Assembly (NCBI GenBank): GCA_000442125.1
Contig: KE546967.1
Span: 1,798,001-1,862,000, forward strand
Length of the DNA stretch: 64,000 bases
Direction of reading: 5' to 3'
Source of the DNA: Opeltia flavorubescens
Taxonomy: Eukaryota > Ascomycota > Lecanoromycetes > Teloschistales > Teloschistaceae
Below are positions 11,475 through 22,072 of the stretch, piece by piece; positions within the stretch are counted from its first letter, which is position 1; each line of letters opens with the position of its first letter. A model generated the notes under the pieces. The model had not been told where the DNA came from. It was given only the letters and a program-made list of their open reading frames with translations, and did not search any database. The translations under genes and the position numbers were made by a program.

Positions 11475-13474
11475 TCATTCAAACAATCTCGGTTCAGTAC
11501 AAACGACTGTTGGCTTTTTCGAACTCTCAAGGTAGTTCTGGATGGCATCGATCAAATAGAGATTTGCGCCCGGAAGACCGACAATCTCAACGGAGACCGG
11601 TAGAAACCCCCTCTGCCCATTGATCTTCGGGACGTGTTCATACTCTCCTATGGGAACAACGATGTCTGGGGCCCCTGAGATCGGTGATAAAACCAATGGG
11701 TCGAAATCTGTCGGTCCTGTTACAGGAGCCGGGTCCAATCCCGATAAATGATGACGAAATTGGAGATTGGCATGAAAAAGAACTCCTCCATTTCATCCTG
11801 CTCCGTGGCGAAGTGTAAAAACCATTGCTTGTAAAGATGTGGGCGATGCATGCCTTTATCACGCTGAGCCTGGATTACGGATTTGCCCAAATCCCATTTC
11901 CACTTGATGAAAAGGATGACGTAAGGCTTTTTTCGATATCGCTTTTCATTCGTAGTCCGAAATTCAGAGGTGCTGTTGTAGTAACAATAATGGAAATTCG
12001 TGTTGATATAATTGTCGTTGAGATTATTCTGGAGGCTCCGTCCGCCGGCCACATCAGGCCGGGTTTCTTCCCATAGAGATGCTGTAGAGAATCTGTGGTT
12101 ACGTGCGCTAAGAGCGTCACCAAGATCGGCCAGAAAGTCAACGATCAACTGCATCTGATGTGCATTCTCGAATAGGAAATAGTCGAGGGATAAACTGTAA
12201 GAGGAGACTTTTGAGACCCATTACGAGCAAGACAGGCTTTCTGATTGGGCCAACTAGATATGACACGCTTAAGGGTTTTCATATTACTTGTGTACAATTT
12301 TGGCGCATCCCAAGGTTTTAATACAGACACAACACCAGCAAAAGATGCTGCGTCGTAGCTAGGCCGAATATGAAAGACGCCGTTCACAAGGGCCGGTCTT
12401 CAAGCATTGCCAGTCGTATCTGTTCCTATCGCGAAGTCAAGCCAGTCGTAAGCACCCTGCAAGCCGGAGATCGGTAGCCGTCGCCACTAGGGTTGAAGGG
12501 AACATGATAGTCAACAGCCTTTCTTAATTCTTCTTTTCCAATCATTGAACTAAGCTTAGTCATGCCGACAACACGAGCCCCTGCATCCAAAGTGTTTTGT
12601 ACAATTGTGGCAGTCTCTTCTGCTGGTGAGCTCACGTCGAGATAGGCAGCATTGCAGAGTGATGTCTTTAATCCTCGAAGGCGGTACACGTCCTTGACTG
12701 CAAATCTAAGACCCTGTAGTGGCTGACCGTCCATTGACGGTGTTCGTGGTGGAACAGCAATGCCCAGAGTCTGGTAACGGCTCCCGAGCAAGTTCAAAGT
12801 TTGAAAGGTACTACGAAAGTCATTACAGATGACCTTTGTTCAATACAATAATGGGCGATATGCGACTTACCCTGGTTTTGTCAGGCCATGAGGCGCAAGA
12901 GCAGCCATAAAGCTTCCAGTGTTATCATCATATATGCGCAGAACCTGCCATATTGCACCGTTATATTTCATGTGGAGCCCCTGCGCAATATTGTGATCGA
13001 ATGTTCGCTGTCGAAAAAACATCGACCATCTACTTCTTCCTTGTAGAGCATCCCAAGCTTCCTTTTGGAATTGTACCTCAGAGGCGGGTACCCCGTTGAA
13101 GAGGAGGCCGTCTGTAAAGGGCGAGTCGAGCGGGGAGTCAGTTTCAAGCATGAGTCCCAAAGCCTCATTTAGCCATGACTTGCTGATATATTTGCCGGGC
13201 TGTAGCGTCAAAACGGTGAAGAAAGTTGCTGTTGGATGAATGTTGGAATCGGTCAACTGGCAAATAATTAGCTTTAGCCTTGATACACTTGGTCAATATG
13301 AACCTCCTGTGAGCGCAACGCAAGGTATCGGTGATCATTGAGCTCGAAGTGTAGATGCTGTCCACTAGGGCTGAACTGCGGTTCTGGTGCGAGACCTAAT
13401 TGGGGATCTTGTGTGGAACTAAAGGGAAGAGTTAGGTATTGCAAAGCCTGCCGAATGACGCTCATTGGCCTCAT
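11475..13474 (-). pseudogene. Arp1-type amidase pseudogene (amidase signature family)
   Basis: Reading leftward from the ATG at 13474, an N-terminal domain like that of scytalone dehydratase-like protein Arp1 (FTVLTL near 13220) leads into an amidase core with GLRFAVKDVYRLRG (catalytic Lys present), TKLSSMI and VDYHVPFNPSGDGY. It continues with GAYDWLDFAIGTDTTG, VNGVFHIRPSYDAASFAGV, a WKWDLGKSV segment and a C-terminus with LSPISGAPDIVVPIG. Introns near 12799-12865 (GTAAGT donor) and probably 13261-13310 splice in frame. The copy is dead: about ten residues between 'GDGYRSP' and 'GAYDW' (near 12446-12456) are missing, removing the Gly/Ser-rich loop that holds both catalytic serines. A TGA at 12400-12402 sits where the family has Arg, and frames shift near 12184 and near 11745. 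Such enzymes hydrolyse amides; the family's substrates are mostly unknown. Confidence 0.8.
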
Positions 13475-14162
13475 CTTGGAGATGAGGCTAAAACAAGAAA
13501 GCTATCGTAGCGGTTTAGCCCTGGCAAAAGCAGTATATGTATGTAGGTTCAGTGCTTTTCGGTAATTTATCCGTTTGCACAGGTCTCTGACGTGTGGCAT
13601 TCGCATATATCAAGTCTGTCGTTTGCTTTTTCATTTTAGTACGCACCTTCAACAAATGGTCAGCAAATTCTCCATTGAAAAGTGAGCTCGTCTATGATGA
13701 TGATTATCATCGCTACAATTGACTGTTTGCTGTTGCACCCGTGACCGTATAAGCAGGGGACATAATTTAAGGTCAATTTTATTATTCTTGGTATGATACA
13801 GTCAAAGGGAGCCTCCATGCCGAGCCCGCAGCCCGATGACAGGTGGGGTTGAGCCTGACGTGCCTAGTCACAGCAGTACTCATCCACTGACTTTTCTTGG
13901 AATGTGAACTATTAAGTAAAGGGCTCATCTATTCACCCCATGAATGAACTAGTTTCAATGAATCAAATGGATTCCCTGAACGGAGATCAAATTCATTTCT
14001 CCTGTATATAATCACATGTTTTACAAGTCGAGACGTCCGAGTGTTGTTTAGAGGGTACCCGAACCCTGCACTAAGCCGCCCCCAGCCCGCGCTTGCCGCC
14101 CACTTGTGTGTTTACTACCTTACACGCTCAGCCCTACATGCAGAAGTAAACCACTCCCGTCA
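13475..14162. other. Intergenic, no gene seen
   Basis: Upstream side of the dead amidase. A short perfect palindrome (GCCTCATCTTGGAGATGAGGC) overlaps the amidase start at about 13467-13487. Near 14072-14084 a segment TAAGCCGCCCCCA is complementary to TGGGGGCGGCTTA near 14687-14699, so the foldback repeat described next may extend this far left. Confidence 0.4.
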
Positions 14163-14626
14163 TTTTAAAAGGGAACTAATCCTCTCACCCCCAAGAATAA
14201 CTAAAACACACTCACAGTATCACTAAAACACACCCAAGTAGATCTTTACAGAGGCCCCTACGGCGAAATAATACTCGTAATAAAATTTTGAAGAGTACAT
14301 TTTAAAGAGCTCAGCAGGCTGGATAAATGCATCTACTTTTTATTTAAAGCCGACGTTTTTTGCGCGTGTTATAGGCTGAAAACCATTCTGCGTGCCTTAT
14401 ACTAAGACTATATCCACTTAGTAAACCTTTAACCTGAAATATCTCCACAGAAAAAGCTCGGATTATTGAAATAACTGAATGTATAGACTAGGCTTACTGA
14501 GCTCTTCAAAACGTACTCTTTGGAATTTTCTCATCGGCCTTGTTGCGCTGTGTGGAGCCTTGTAAACACCTGGCTGGGTGTGTTTTAGTTATTCTTGGGG
14601 GTGAGAGGATTAGTTCCCTTTTAAAA
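14163..14626. mobile_element. Foldback / MITE-like element with long inverted arms
   Basis: The 49 bases at 14163-14211 are perfectly complementary to 14578-14626. Inside them a second pair of arms, 14282-14316 and 14495-14529, is complementary with a few mismatches. The left arm carries an extra copy of the ACTAAAACACAC motif, so the two sides differ in length between the matched blocks. No coding frame lies inside. Long imperfect inverted arms over about 460 bp without coding capacity fit a non-autonomous foldback or MITE-type transposon. I could not find a clean target-site duplication, so exact ends are uncertain. Confidence 0.7.
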
Positions 14627-14759
14627 ATGGTTCGCAATGTGAGGGCCTACGGCAGCCGCTAAACCGCCCGCCTAGACTGCCTCTTTGGGGGCGGCTTAAC
14701 CCTACTCGGGGCTAGGTTTAGCGGCTGCCGTAGGCCCTCACATTGCAAACCATTTTTAA
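14621..14759. repeat. Second hairpin, 44-bp arms, GC-rich loop
   Basis: Arms 14621-14664 and 14716-14759 pair with a single mismatch; the loop of about 50 bases is GC-rich. It shares the TTAAAA boundary with the foldback element on its left, so the two form one composite structure of about 600 bp. The right arm ends 45 bp before the start codon of the DUF4267 gene. Confidence 0.75.
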
Positions 14760-14804
14760 CATGACGGGCCACTCATCACATTCCCACTAAAACCCCAAAA
14801 AGGA

Positions 14805-15191
14805 ATGTCCGTCCCCACACCTCCCCTCCAACCAATCCTAGCAACCCTCTCCTCCCTAATCGCCCTCCTCGCCATCGGCGGCGGCATCACATCCCTAACT
14901 TCCCCCTCCACCTTCGCCGAAAATAACGGTCTCCCCGCTCCACCCCCCTCCGCTGCACCATTCGTCCGCTTAGCCGGAGCGAGAAATCTGAGTTCCGGGA
15001 TCACGATCCTTACTTTGTTGTATACCGGGCAGCGGAAAGCGGTGGGGATGTTGCTGATGTGTGGGACTGTTGCGGGGGTGGTGGATGCGTGGGTTGTGGG
15101 GGGGTTTGATAGGGGGAAGGGGTGGGGCCATGCGGTTATGGCGGGGGTTTTGGGGGGGTTGGGGGCGGTGATGGTTGGGAGTCAGGGGTAG
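14805..15191 (+). CDS. DUF4267-family small membrane protein
   Basis: One exon of 128 residues. Hydrophobic segments lie at about residues 9-30, 62-76, 81-101 and 106-125, giving a four-helix membrane protein. The signature RLAGARNLSSGITIL around residues 54-68, followed by a second helix pair containing GMLLMCG and VVDAWVV, is typical of the fungal and bacterial DUF4267 family, whose function is unknown. Length matches the family (about 120-140). The second half is G-rich at the third base, unlike its neighbours. The start codon lies only 45 bp after a hairpin repeat, so its native promoter has probably been displaced. The frame itself is intact. Family assignment is from recalled motif layout, not a search. 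Confidence 0.7.
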   Translation: MSVPTPPLQPILATLSSLIALLAIGGGITSLTSPSTFAENNGLPAPPPSAAPFVRLAGARNLSSGITILTLLYTGQRKAVGMLLMCGTVAGVVDAWVVGGFDRGKGWGHAVMAGVLGGLGAVMVGSQG

Positions 15192-15735
15192 GGGTGAGTG
15201 GGATGTGAATTTGTTCTGTTTCCTGGTGGTCTTCGTGATTTGAGTTACTGGAGGAGGGGTGGAGTCTGATATGGGATGGTTGATGGCCGCGTTTTGATAT
15301 TCATATATTTCTATATATTCACTCTTCGTATATTATAGGAGACTTTTGGAATCCTATCTTTCGTATATTCTACTCAGCCTCATGTCGGTGAGTCTATTTG
15401 GATTGAATGAAACAGACTCTGGCCTGATGGGCTATGCCTTCTGAAAGTCACGATGATATTCGTTTCTAATGATATGAGGCCTGAGATGGAGATGATCGGG
15501 TTAGACTTAGCTNTATCTACCGTCATTATAAAGTCCATTTAAGATATAATTCTAAAACGCGTAGCTGACAGAATGCTTAACTTTGAGCTGTGAATCTTTT
15601 TCTGCCAATCAAATCAATAACAATGAAAAGAATTGTACCACACTTTATCTGAACCACTACAAGTGTATACCTTTCGCTTGCGTTGAGGTCCTCCTAATGA
15701 GTTCATCTCTCCCGAAAAGCTATGGCTTCTATTCC
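15192..15735. other. Intergenic between two convergent genes
   Basis: It holds the 3' sides of the DUF4267 gene (plus) and the multi-membrane gene (minus). One N at 15513. No other gene, hairpin or repeat was recognised. Confidence 0.5.
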
Positions 15736-16974
15736 TTACCCAGGGTCTTCCCTCTCTTGCACGCCTTCACTATAATGTTTTACATAGTAAGCTCTCCCAG
15801 CATCGTAAGTACTAAAGGTAAAGACCATCATTCCGGCCACCATTGTAACAGCTTGGTCCAGATCCATAAAGGAGCATGCAGTCTTAGCGAAGTAGTTCCA
15901 AGCAAATTTGCTAGCAAGTGAAGTAAACATCCGCCAGTGAGACGGATGATGGTCTTTCTCGTGATGAACTCGAGTACGCGTGGACCATAGGAGAGGGCCG
16001 ATGGCCGTCATAGCACTTAGTAGACTGATCGCTATACTCAAAGACCACGCCAACGCAACATAATGTCTGAGGTGCATCTTAGAAATCTTGCCTCGAGTTG
16101 ATAATCCAAATTGGCGGACCTTTGCCCAATGTGTCGTGCTCGAGGAGTTCTGAGGAGGCCTTGTGATGTGTATTGTCTCCATTGGAGCTTCGATAGCTTG
16201 TAACCTCGGCCCAGCTTGTGATACCTCAACGTCGTTCTGAATCAGCATGACCGTCCGAGGCGCTAATAGCCCAAAGTACAAAGCTCCAGCACATACAGCC
16301 GCTATGGTGCAAGCTCCAGTCACACGATACGCATCATTCCACGTCTCCCATGTTTCATCCACGACCCATCTTCCAGGTGAAACAAGATCGCGTGTCGATG
16401 CAGCAGTCACGTACAAAAACCGCAACCGCCACAGCGCCTGCAGGAATTGAATACCCATACTAACCCCGTTCGGGCACCATATCTCTTACCTAAAAGAGGT
16501 TAGCAAGGGTATTCAATTCCTGCACCCGCTGTGCCGCTTCGAACCCGATAGATACATATAGCTCTCAACAGCCAGGCAGAAGGCTCCAACAAGACCGGTA
16601 ATTGTTGCCCTTCGCAGGCATCCTCTTGAAGCCCCGACAATAATCAGCGCGGTGTAAATGGCGCAAGACGTCTGTAAACCTACGAAAGGTGCCTCAATAA
16701 CTGCCGCAGATCGACGGAAGTCACAGGTCGGGTAGGTAGCTCCCTGTGAATCGAGACAATGCTTCAGCACGACGGAGGTCTGCCATACCAGATGGCCTGC
16801 CGCAATACAGGGGAGCGTCAACGTCGCGAGTAGATTAACGTCGATGGAATCCTTTTCCCGCTTATGTGGGTGTATCGTCCACGATATTAACACGGAGCAT
16901 GCGGTCAAACACCAGCCAGCAATCGATCCAGGTCCATAGAGCGAAGATACAGCATTGAGCGGATTCTCAGTCAT
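15736..16974 (-). CDS. Multi-pass membrane protein of unknown function, two exons
   Basis: I model exon 1 as 16974-16526 and exon 2 as 16459-15736 (minus strand), joined in phase across a 66-nt intron to give 390 residues. The start is the ATG at 16974, giving MTENPLNAVSSLYGPGSIAGW. An N-terminal LYGPGSxxGW followed by SVLISWTIHP and a charged loop is a pattern I recall from fungal membrane proteins of unknown role. Both exons are rich in hydrophobic helices, about seven in total. The donor (GTGCAG) is weak. The exon junction lies inside a striking inverted repeat (16435-16532), so an alternative is that the gene is split or disrupted there. Downstream coding is open to the stop at 15736. Confidence 0.5.
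16435..16532. repeat. Inverted repeat spanning an exon-intron junction
   Basis: GCAGGAATTGAATACCC on the minus strand near 16523-16507 is repeated as its complement at about 16458-16442. The match extends outward through CAGCG on both sides with two mismatches and inward through GCTAACC/GGTTAG. The arms are about 28 bp and the loop about 45 bp. The transcript could form a strong hairpin exactly over the proposed intron of the membrane-protein gene. Confidence 0.7.
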
Positions 16975-17460
16975 TCCGTCAATAACGTACAAAGATTTTC
17001 TTTTCCACAAGCCAGTATTTCTGTTTGATCACGTCGGTATTTCGGGGGGAGAGGGTTGACATCTTTCGCATGCAATTGGTGTTGCTCTTGTGTATGAAAT
17101 AACATGAAAAAAGGAGATATTGCTAAGATAGAATCCTAGATCGTATAAAGAGAGATGCAGCTCAGCTGCGGCACGAAGTTCTTGAGCTTCTAATATACCT
17201 ACCTGTCAGCTGCATTAGCCTCTACCGAGGGGAGAACTCATATAGGTTGATCTCAAGCCATGCATTGCTGGTGGCGCACCTCCATATTGCAACTGCTGTA
17301 TTCAAAAACTTATTAGGCGCCGAGGAATCCACCAAGATCTGGTAAAGAGCCAATCATTTTGGTATTCCCATATCGTCACATCAAGTTATAATTAGTAATA
17401 TTCCCGGACAGCTTGACCTGAAATAGCGCGGCAAATCCCAAATTGATCCGAATAAGCGGT
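16975..17460. other. Intergenic up to the AT-rich block
   Basis: Upstream region of the membrane-protein gene, of normal base composition. No gene or repeat seen. It ends exactly at the left inverted terminus of the nested transposon block. Confidence 0.5.
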
Positions 17461-17496
17461 GTATCCCTTCGTGCCCCGAGAAAGCGGGATTGCGCT
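17461..17496 (+). repeat. Left terminal inverted repeat of the outer DNA transposon
   Basis: The 36 bases starting GTATCCCTTCGTGCCCCGAG are perfectly complementary to 38746-38781. TA at 17462-17463 and TA at 38779-38780 fit the TA target duplication of Tc1/mariner-pogo elements, which would leave 33-bp repeats. Unlike the interior, this sequence is GC-rich and unmutated. Confidence 0.9.
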
Positions 17497-18696
17497 AAAT
17501 ATAGATTATTTCTTAGCGATATTAGTATTTTATTTATATACCCCTAAGTATTATAAATAAACTATCTTTTATTATTTATACTATTATAATAGTTATTATT
17601 AAATAGAAAATCTTTTAAGATAATACGGGTTAATAAATAAAAAATTTCTAGTATTTTAAATAAATTACCTAAATAAATAACCGAATTTAAATACTATAAA
17701 AATAAACTTATTAAAAAGTAAATTATTAAAAAACTACTACTATTTTTAAATATATATAAACCTCTTATTATTTTTTATAAAGAGCTATAGCTATTTATAG
17801 CTATATTAGTTTTTATATAAATATAAATTATTAATTTATTAAAGCTATTTAAATTTTTTTAATTTAATAATTTTATAATATATTTAATTATATATACTAA
17901 TAAATTTATAATATATAAATTAAAAAAACTGTATAAAAAATAGTTAAAATTTTATTTCTAGTAATTAATATAGTTTATAGAAATAAGCGTTTTTTTAAAG
18001 GTTATTCTATTTAGATAAAAAACTATCTCTAGAATCTTCTATTAAATAACTAGCTAATTAGTTAAATAAAGGTATTATAGATTTTTACTAGTAAAAACGT
18101 TATTAATATATATTTATTCCTTTATATATTTAATAAACTATTTTCTATAATTATTTTAAAAAGTTTAAATGGTTTTTTAAAACTTTTAATATAAAAAATA
18201 AATTAAAAGATTTAGAATATAATAAAAGCTTCTAGAAAAAATTAAAAATTTCTATTTAATAATTTTATANCGTATTAAAATACTATATTATACTAATATT
18301 TAATATAGTTATTAATAAATAATTAATAAAATTTAAAGGTTATTTTAAATATATTATAATAATTAGCGCTAAAAAAGTAGAAAAAAGATTTAAAATCTAT
18401 TACCTATATTTTAGCGTATATTTATAAAATTTCTTTTTTATTTTTAAAGTATCTCGAGTAATTTTTATATAAATTATTAATAAATTAACCGAGATTTATT
18501 AAATAATATAAATTTTAGAGCTAAAATTTTAATCGAAGTTTAATTTTTTAGTATAAAATTAGAAGATTTCGTTTATATACTATATAGTAATTTAATTAGT
18601 AGAAACGCTATTTATTAATAATATATATATAATTTATATAAATAATTTCTTTATATATATAAAGCTCGCTAATATATTCCGCTAGCTTAATATTAA

Positions 18697-18815
18697 TATA
18701 TATAATATCTATAAAACGGGATTTGAATTTTTACCTAGACTTTTTAAACTCTATAATACTATATTTAAATAAAAAAACTAGGAATTTAAAGCTCTTACTA
18801 CTATTAACGACCAGG
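18697..18815 (+). pseudogene. Possible DDE transposase trace of the outer element
   Basis: One plus frame reads IYNIYKTGF and, about thirty codons later, EFKALTTIN. Pogo/Fot1 transposases have an Asp-Glu-Thr-Gly-Phe motif after 'YN' and a nearby strand with Glu and Ile-Asn, so the spacing is suggestive, but stops interrupt it and the composition is RIP-altered. Weak evidence. Confidence 0.25.
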
Positions 18816-19185
18816 TATTTATCTATATATAGATAGCGTCGATAAAACGGAAAACTGGCTTTTTAGTCCCGAGCGAATAACTAATGGATTTTTTAGCCCC
18901 GGTGACCCCGGGCAAGATTTTAGCGCTAAAATATATAATAGATTAGCCCGGGGCTAGCTCTAATCTAATCTATTATTAGAAAAAAAATAATAATAAAAAA
19001 AAACTAATAAAATTAATAAAAAATCGTTTTTAATTTTTTAAAAATTTTAGCGCTATAAACTAGCGCTAAATCCGTTATATCCGAATTTTTAAAAGTTCTT
19101 TTACCCCGTTATTATCTCGCTAAAGCTCTAGCGCTATAAATATCCACGCTAAATAAATATAAATATTTTTTTCGAGCGATTTAAC

Positions 19186-19480
19186 TATAATATACTAGAT
19201 ATAATTAAACCAATTCAGAAATGTAAACTATTATAGAAGAACTGCCTATAACGTATATATTTAGATATATTAAAAAACTAATTCTTGCTTTCTAGTAGAA
19301 AGTAAGGGGGATCGCTATATACCTGAAAATATATTTACTTTATACTAGATAGTAATTATTTAAATAACCCCGCTTAGACCTTTTAAAAGGCCCGCTATAT
19401 ATAATTTAATATATTATCTCTATTATATAATTTCTATCTAAAGTTTAAATATTAACTACTTTTATAGTTTAATAATAATA
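19186..19480 (-). repeat. 3' LTR of copy A
   Basis: 295 bp; aligns end to end with 37307-37601 and, as complement, with 21778-22072 and 30689-30983. Element-sense ends read TATTA...TATA where intact LTRs would have TG...CA, as RIP would produce. The best-preserved internal part contains AACCCCGCTTAG. Confidence 0.88.
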
Positions 19481-21777
19481 ATTACCTCCCTTTTTAAAAT
19501 ATTAATTTTAATATCGAGGTTTAGAAGTAATTTAAGCTATTTAGAATATTTAAATAAATATTTATTAAAAACCGTTTAAAATTTAATAGGAAAAAAAAGA
19601 AAAAAAATTATTTATAATAATACTATTAACTATAGAAATAATTATTAATTTCTATTATTTTTCTATTATTAAAATTTTATTAAGGATTTATTAAGGGCTT
19701 ACGGCGTTATATATATCTTTATAAGTAGGAAAAAAGTAAAAAAAGAATTATATTATTATTATAGTTAAAGGGGTTAAAAACTCTTTTTTATTTAATATAT
19801 AAACTTTATTTTAATATAATATAGAAAAAACTAGTTATTATACTAATAAATAAATATAAGTTTTTATAGAAATCTTCCCTTTTTTTTTTTTTACTAATTA
19901 TTATAGGTATTATAATATTTAATAGTTTATTTAATAGTAGTAAATCTATTAATAATAAAGTCTTTAGAAATATTAATAGTAAATTTTTTCTATTTTTATA
20001 TTTATTTTTTAATAAATAAAACTTTTATATAATAATTTAAAGCTTAAATAATTATTTAAATTATAAATTTAATTTAATATAAAGTTTTTACTATATAATT
20101 ATTACTTCCGCGCGTTATTAAAGGCTGCGTTTTTTAATAATAAGGTTTTATATATATTATATTAGAAAAAATATACGAGGCCTTTATATTATATATACCG
20201 CTAGAATTATAAAAATACTCGAGGTTATTTAGTAGTAAATTTACTAATATATTAATTATTCTATATTAATATTATCTAAATTCTTTATTTTATATAGCTA
20301 ATAGTATAGAAATATTTTAAATATATTTAAAAATATCTAGATACTATTTAAAAATAAAACCCTATATTTTCTATAAGTAAAAAGCTAGTAAAAATAGTTT
20401 AGAATTTTTAGACTTATAATTAAAGCGTGAACTTAATTAATAATTAAACCGATTTACTATTAATTTATAATAATAAACTTTTATATAAAACTCGCTAAAA
20501 TTTTATCGAATAGAAAAACTCTCGCTAGAAAATCTATAATTTTAAATAATAAATATATAAATTAAAATAAAAGAATAGTATATTATATATAGATCGTTAA
20601 TTATTTATATTTATAAAAGTTTATTATTTTTTTTATTTAAATTTAGATTTATTTTTTTATAGTCGAGGTTTATTTATAAATTAAAATAAAGATTTTTTTT
20701 TAAATTTTTTAGCGGGAGAGACTTTATCCTAAAATTTTAAATAATTTAATAATAGACTTTAGAAATTTTTATAAAATTAGGAATTTTATAAATAAATTTA
20801 TATATTTAGTCCCGCTCGCTTTAATAATTTTTATATAATAAGTATTCCTTTAAAAAAAAAGGAGGTCTATTTAAACGACATGGATAAAAGAAATAAAAAA
20901 AAAAAAAAAAGTCCGAATTTATAATATTTAGTAGTAATAAGGACGAATTTTTACTATATTATAATAAATTATTATTAAATTTTTTACTTTTAACTCGTTT
21001 ATTATTAATTTATAACTAGTATAATAAAATTTTATTACTAGATTTTAGTTAATTATTTTTAGATAAAATACCTTTTATAGTAGAAATAGTATTTAATAAC
21101 TAGGAATTTAGCTAATAAAATTTAATATAGCTTTTATTACTTTTTATACAACCTTTAATAATAGCCTATCTAGATCTAGTATTAGTTAATTTTTTTACTA
21201 GATCTATTATTAAACTTATATTAAAGCTTTTAATATTACTTTATATATTTTTAAAGGCCGACTTTTTTAATAACTTTATTTTAAACTAGTCGGTAGTTAA
21301 ATAGTATAAAACGGTAGCCCGTTATACTATTTAATTTTAGCGAGAACCTTATTTAGATTTAGGATAATAATCGATTTCTAGTAATAATTTAAAGAGGGTT
21401 TTAAGTAGTAGTTAAACTAATTAGAAATAGTTTATTTTTATAAAAGAGCCGGCTAGCTTATTAAATCTAATATATTTATATTTATTATACTAAATTTTAT
21501 TATTTTTTACTAATTTTTTTTAATAATTATAAAACCCGGCTTTATTAAAGCCCTTAAAATTAAATATTAAGGCGTTAATTATTATAAACTATCTTTTATT
21601 ATTTATCCAGCTAAATAACTCGTTAAAATTAAGAGTAACTCTAGATTAGATAAAAAAGTAGAAGTAATAACTATACTAGTAAACGGAGAGAATATAGCGG
21701 AAAACGGCTAATCTAGAAATATAATTTAATAAAAGATAGATATAGACCTATAATTTACTTCGGTATTATAAGCTATA

Positions 21778-22072
21778 TATTACTATTAAGTTATAGAAGC
21801 AGTTAGTATTTAGACCCCAGGTGGAAATTATATAATAGAAATAATATATTAAATTATATATAATAGGCTCTTTAAAAGACCTAAATAAGATTATTTAAAT
21901 AATTACTATTTAGTATAAAATAAATATATTTTTAAATATATAATAATCCCTTTTATTTTTTATTAGAAAATAAAAATTAATTCTTTAATATATTTAAATA
22001 TATATATTATAAATAGTTTTTTTATAATAGTTTACGCTTTTAAATTAGTTTAATTATATTTAATATATTATA
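21778..22072 (+). repeat. 5' LTR of copy B
   Basis: 295 bp, starting TATTACTATTAAG and ending AATATATTATA, immediately preceded by target CTATA. It pairs with 30689-30983. Confidence 0.9.
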
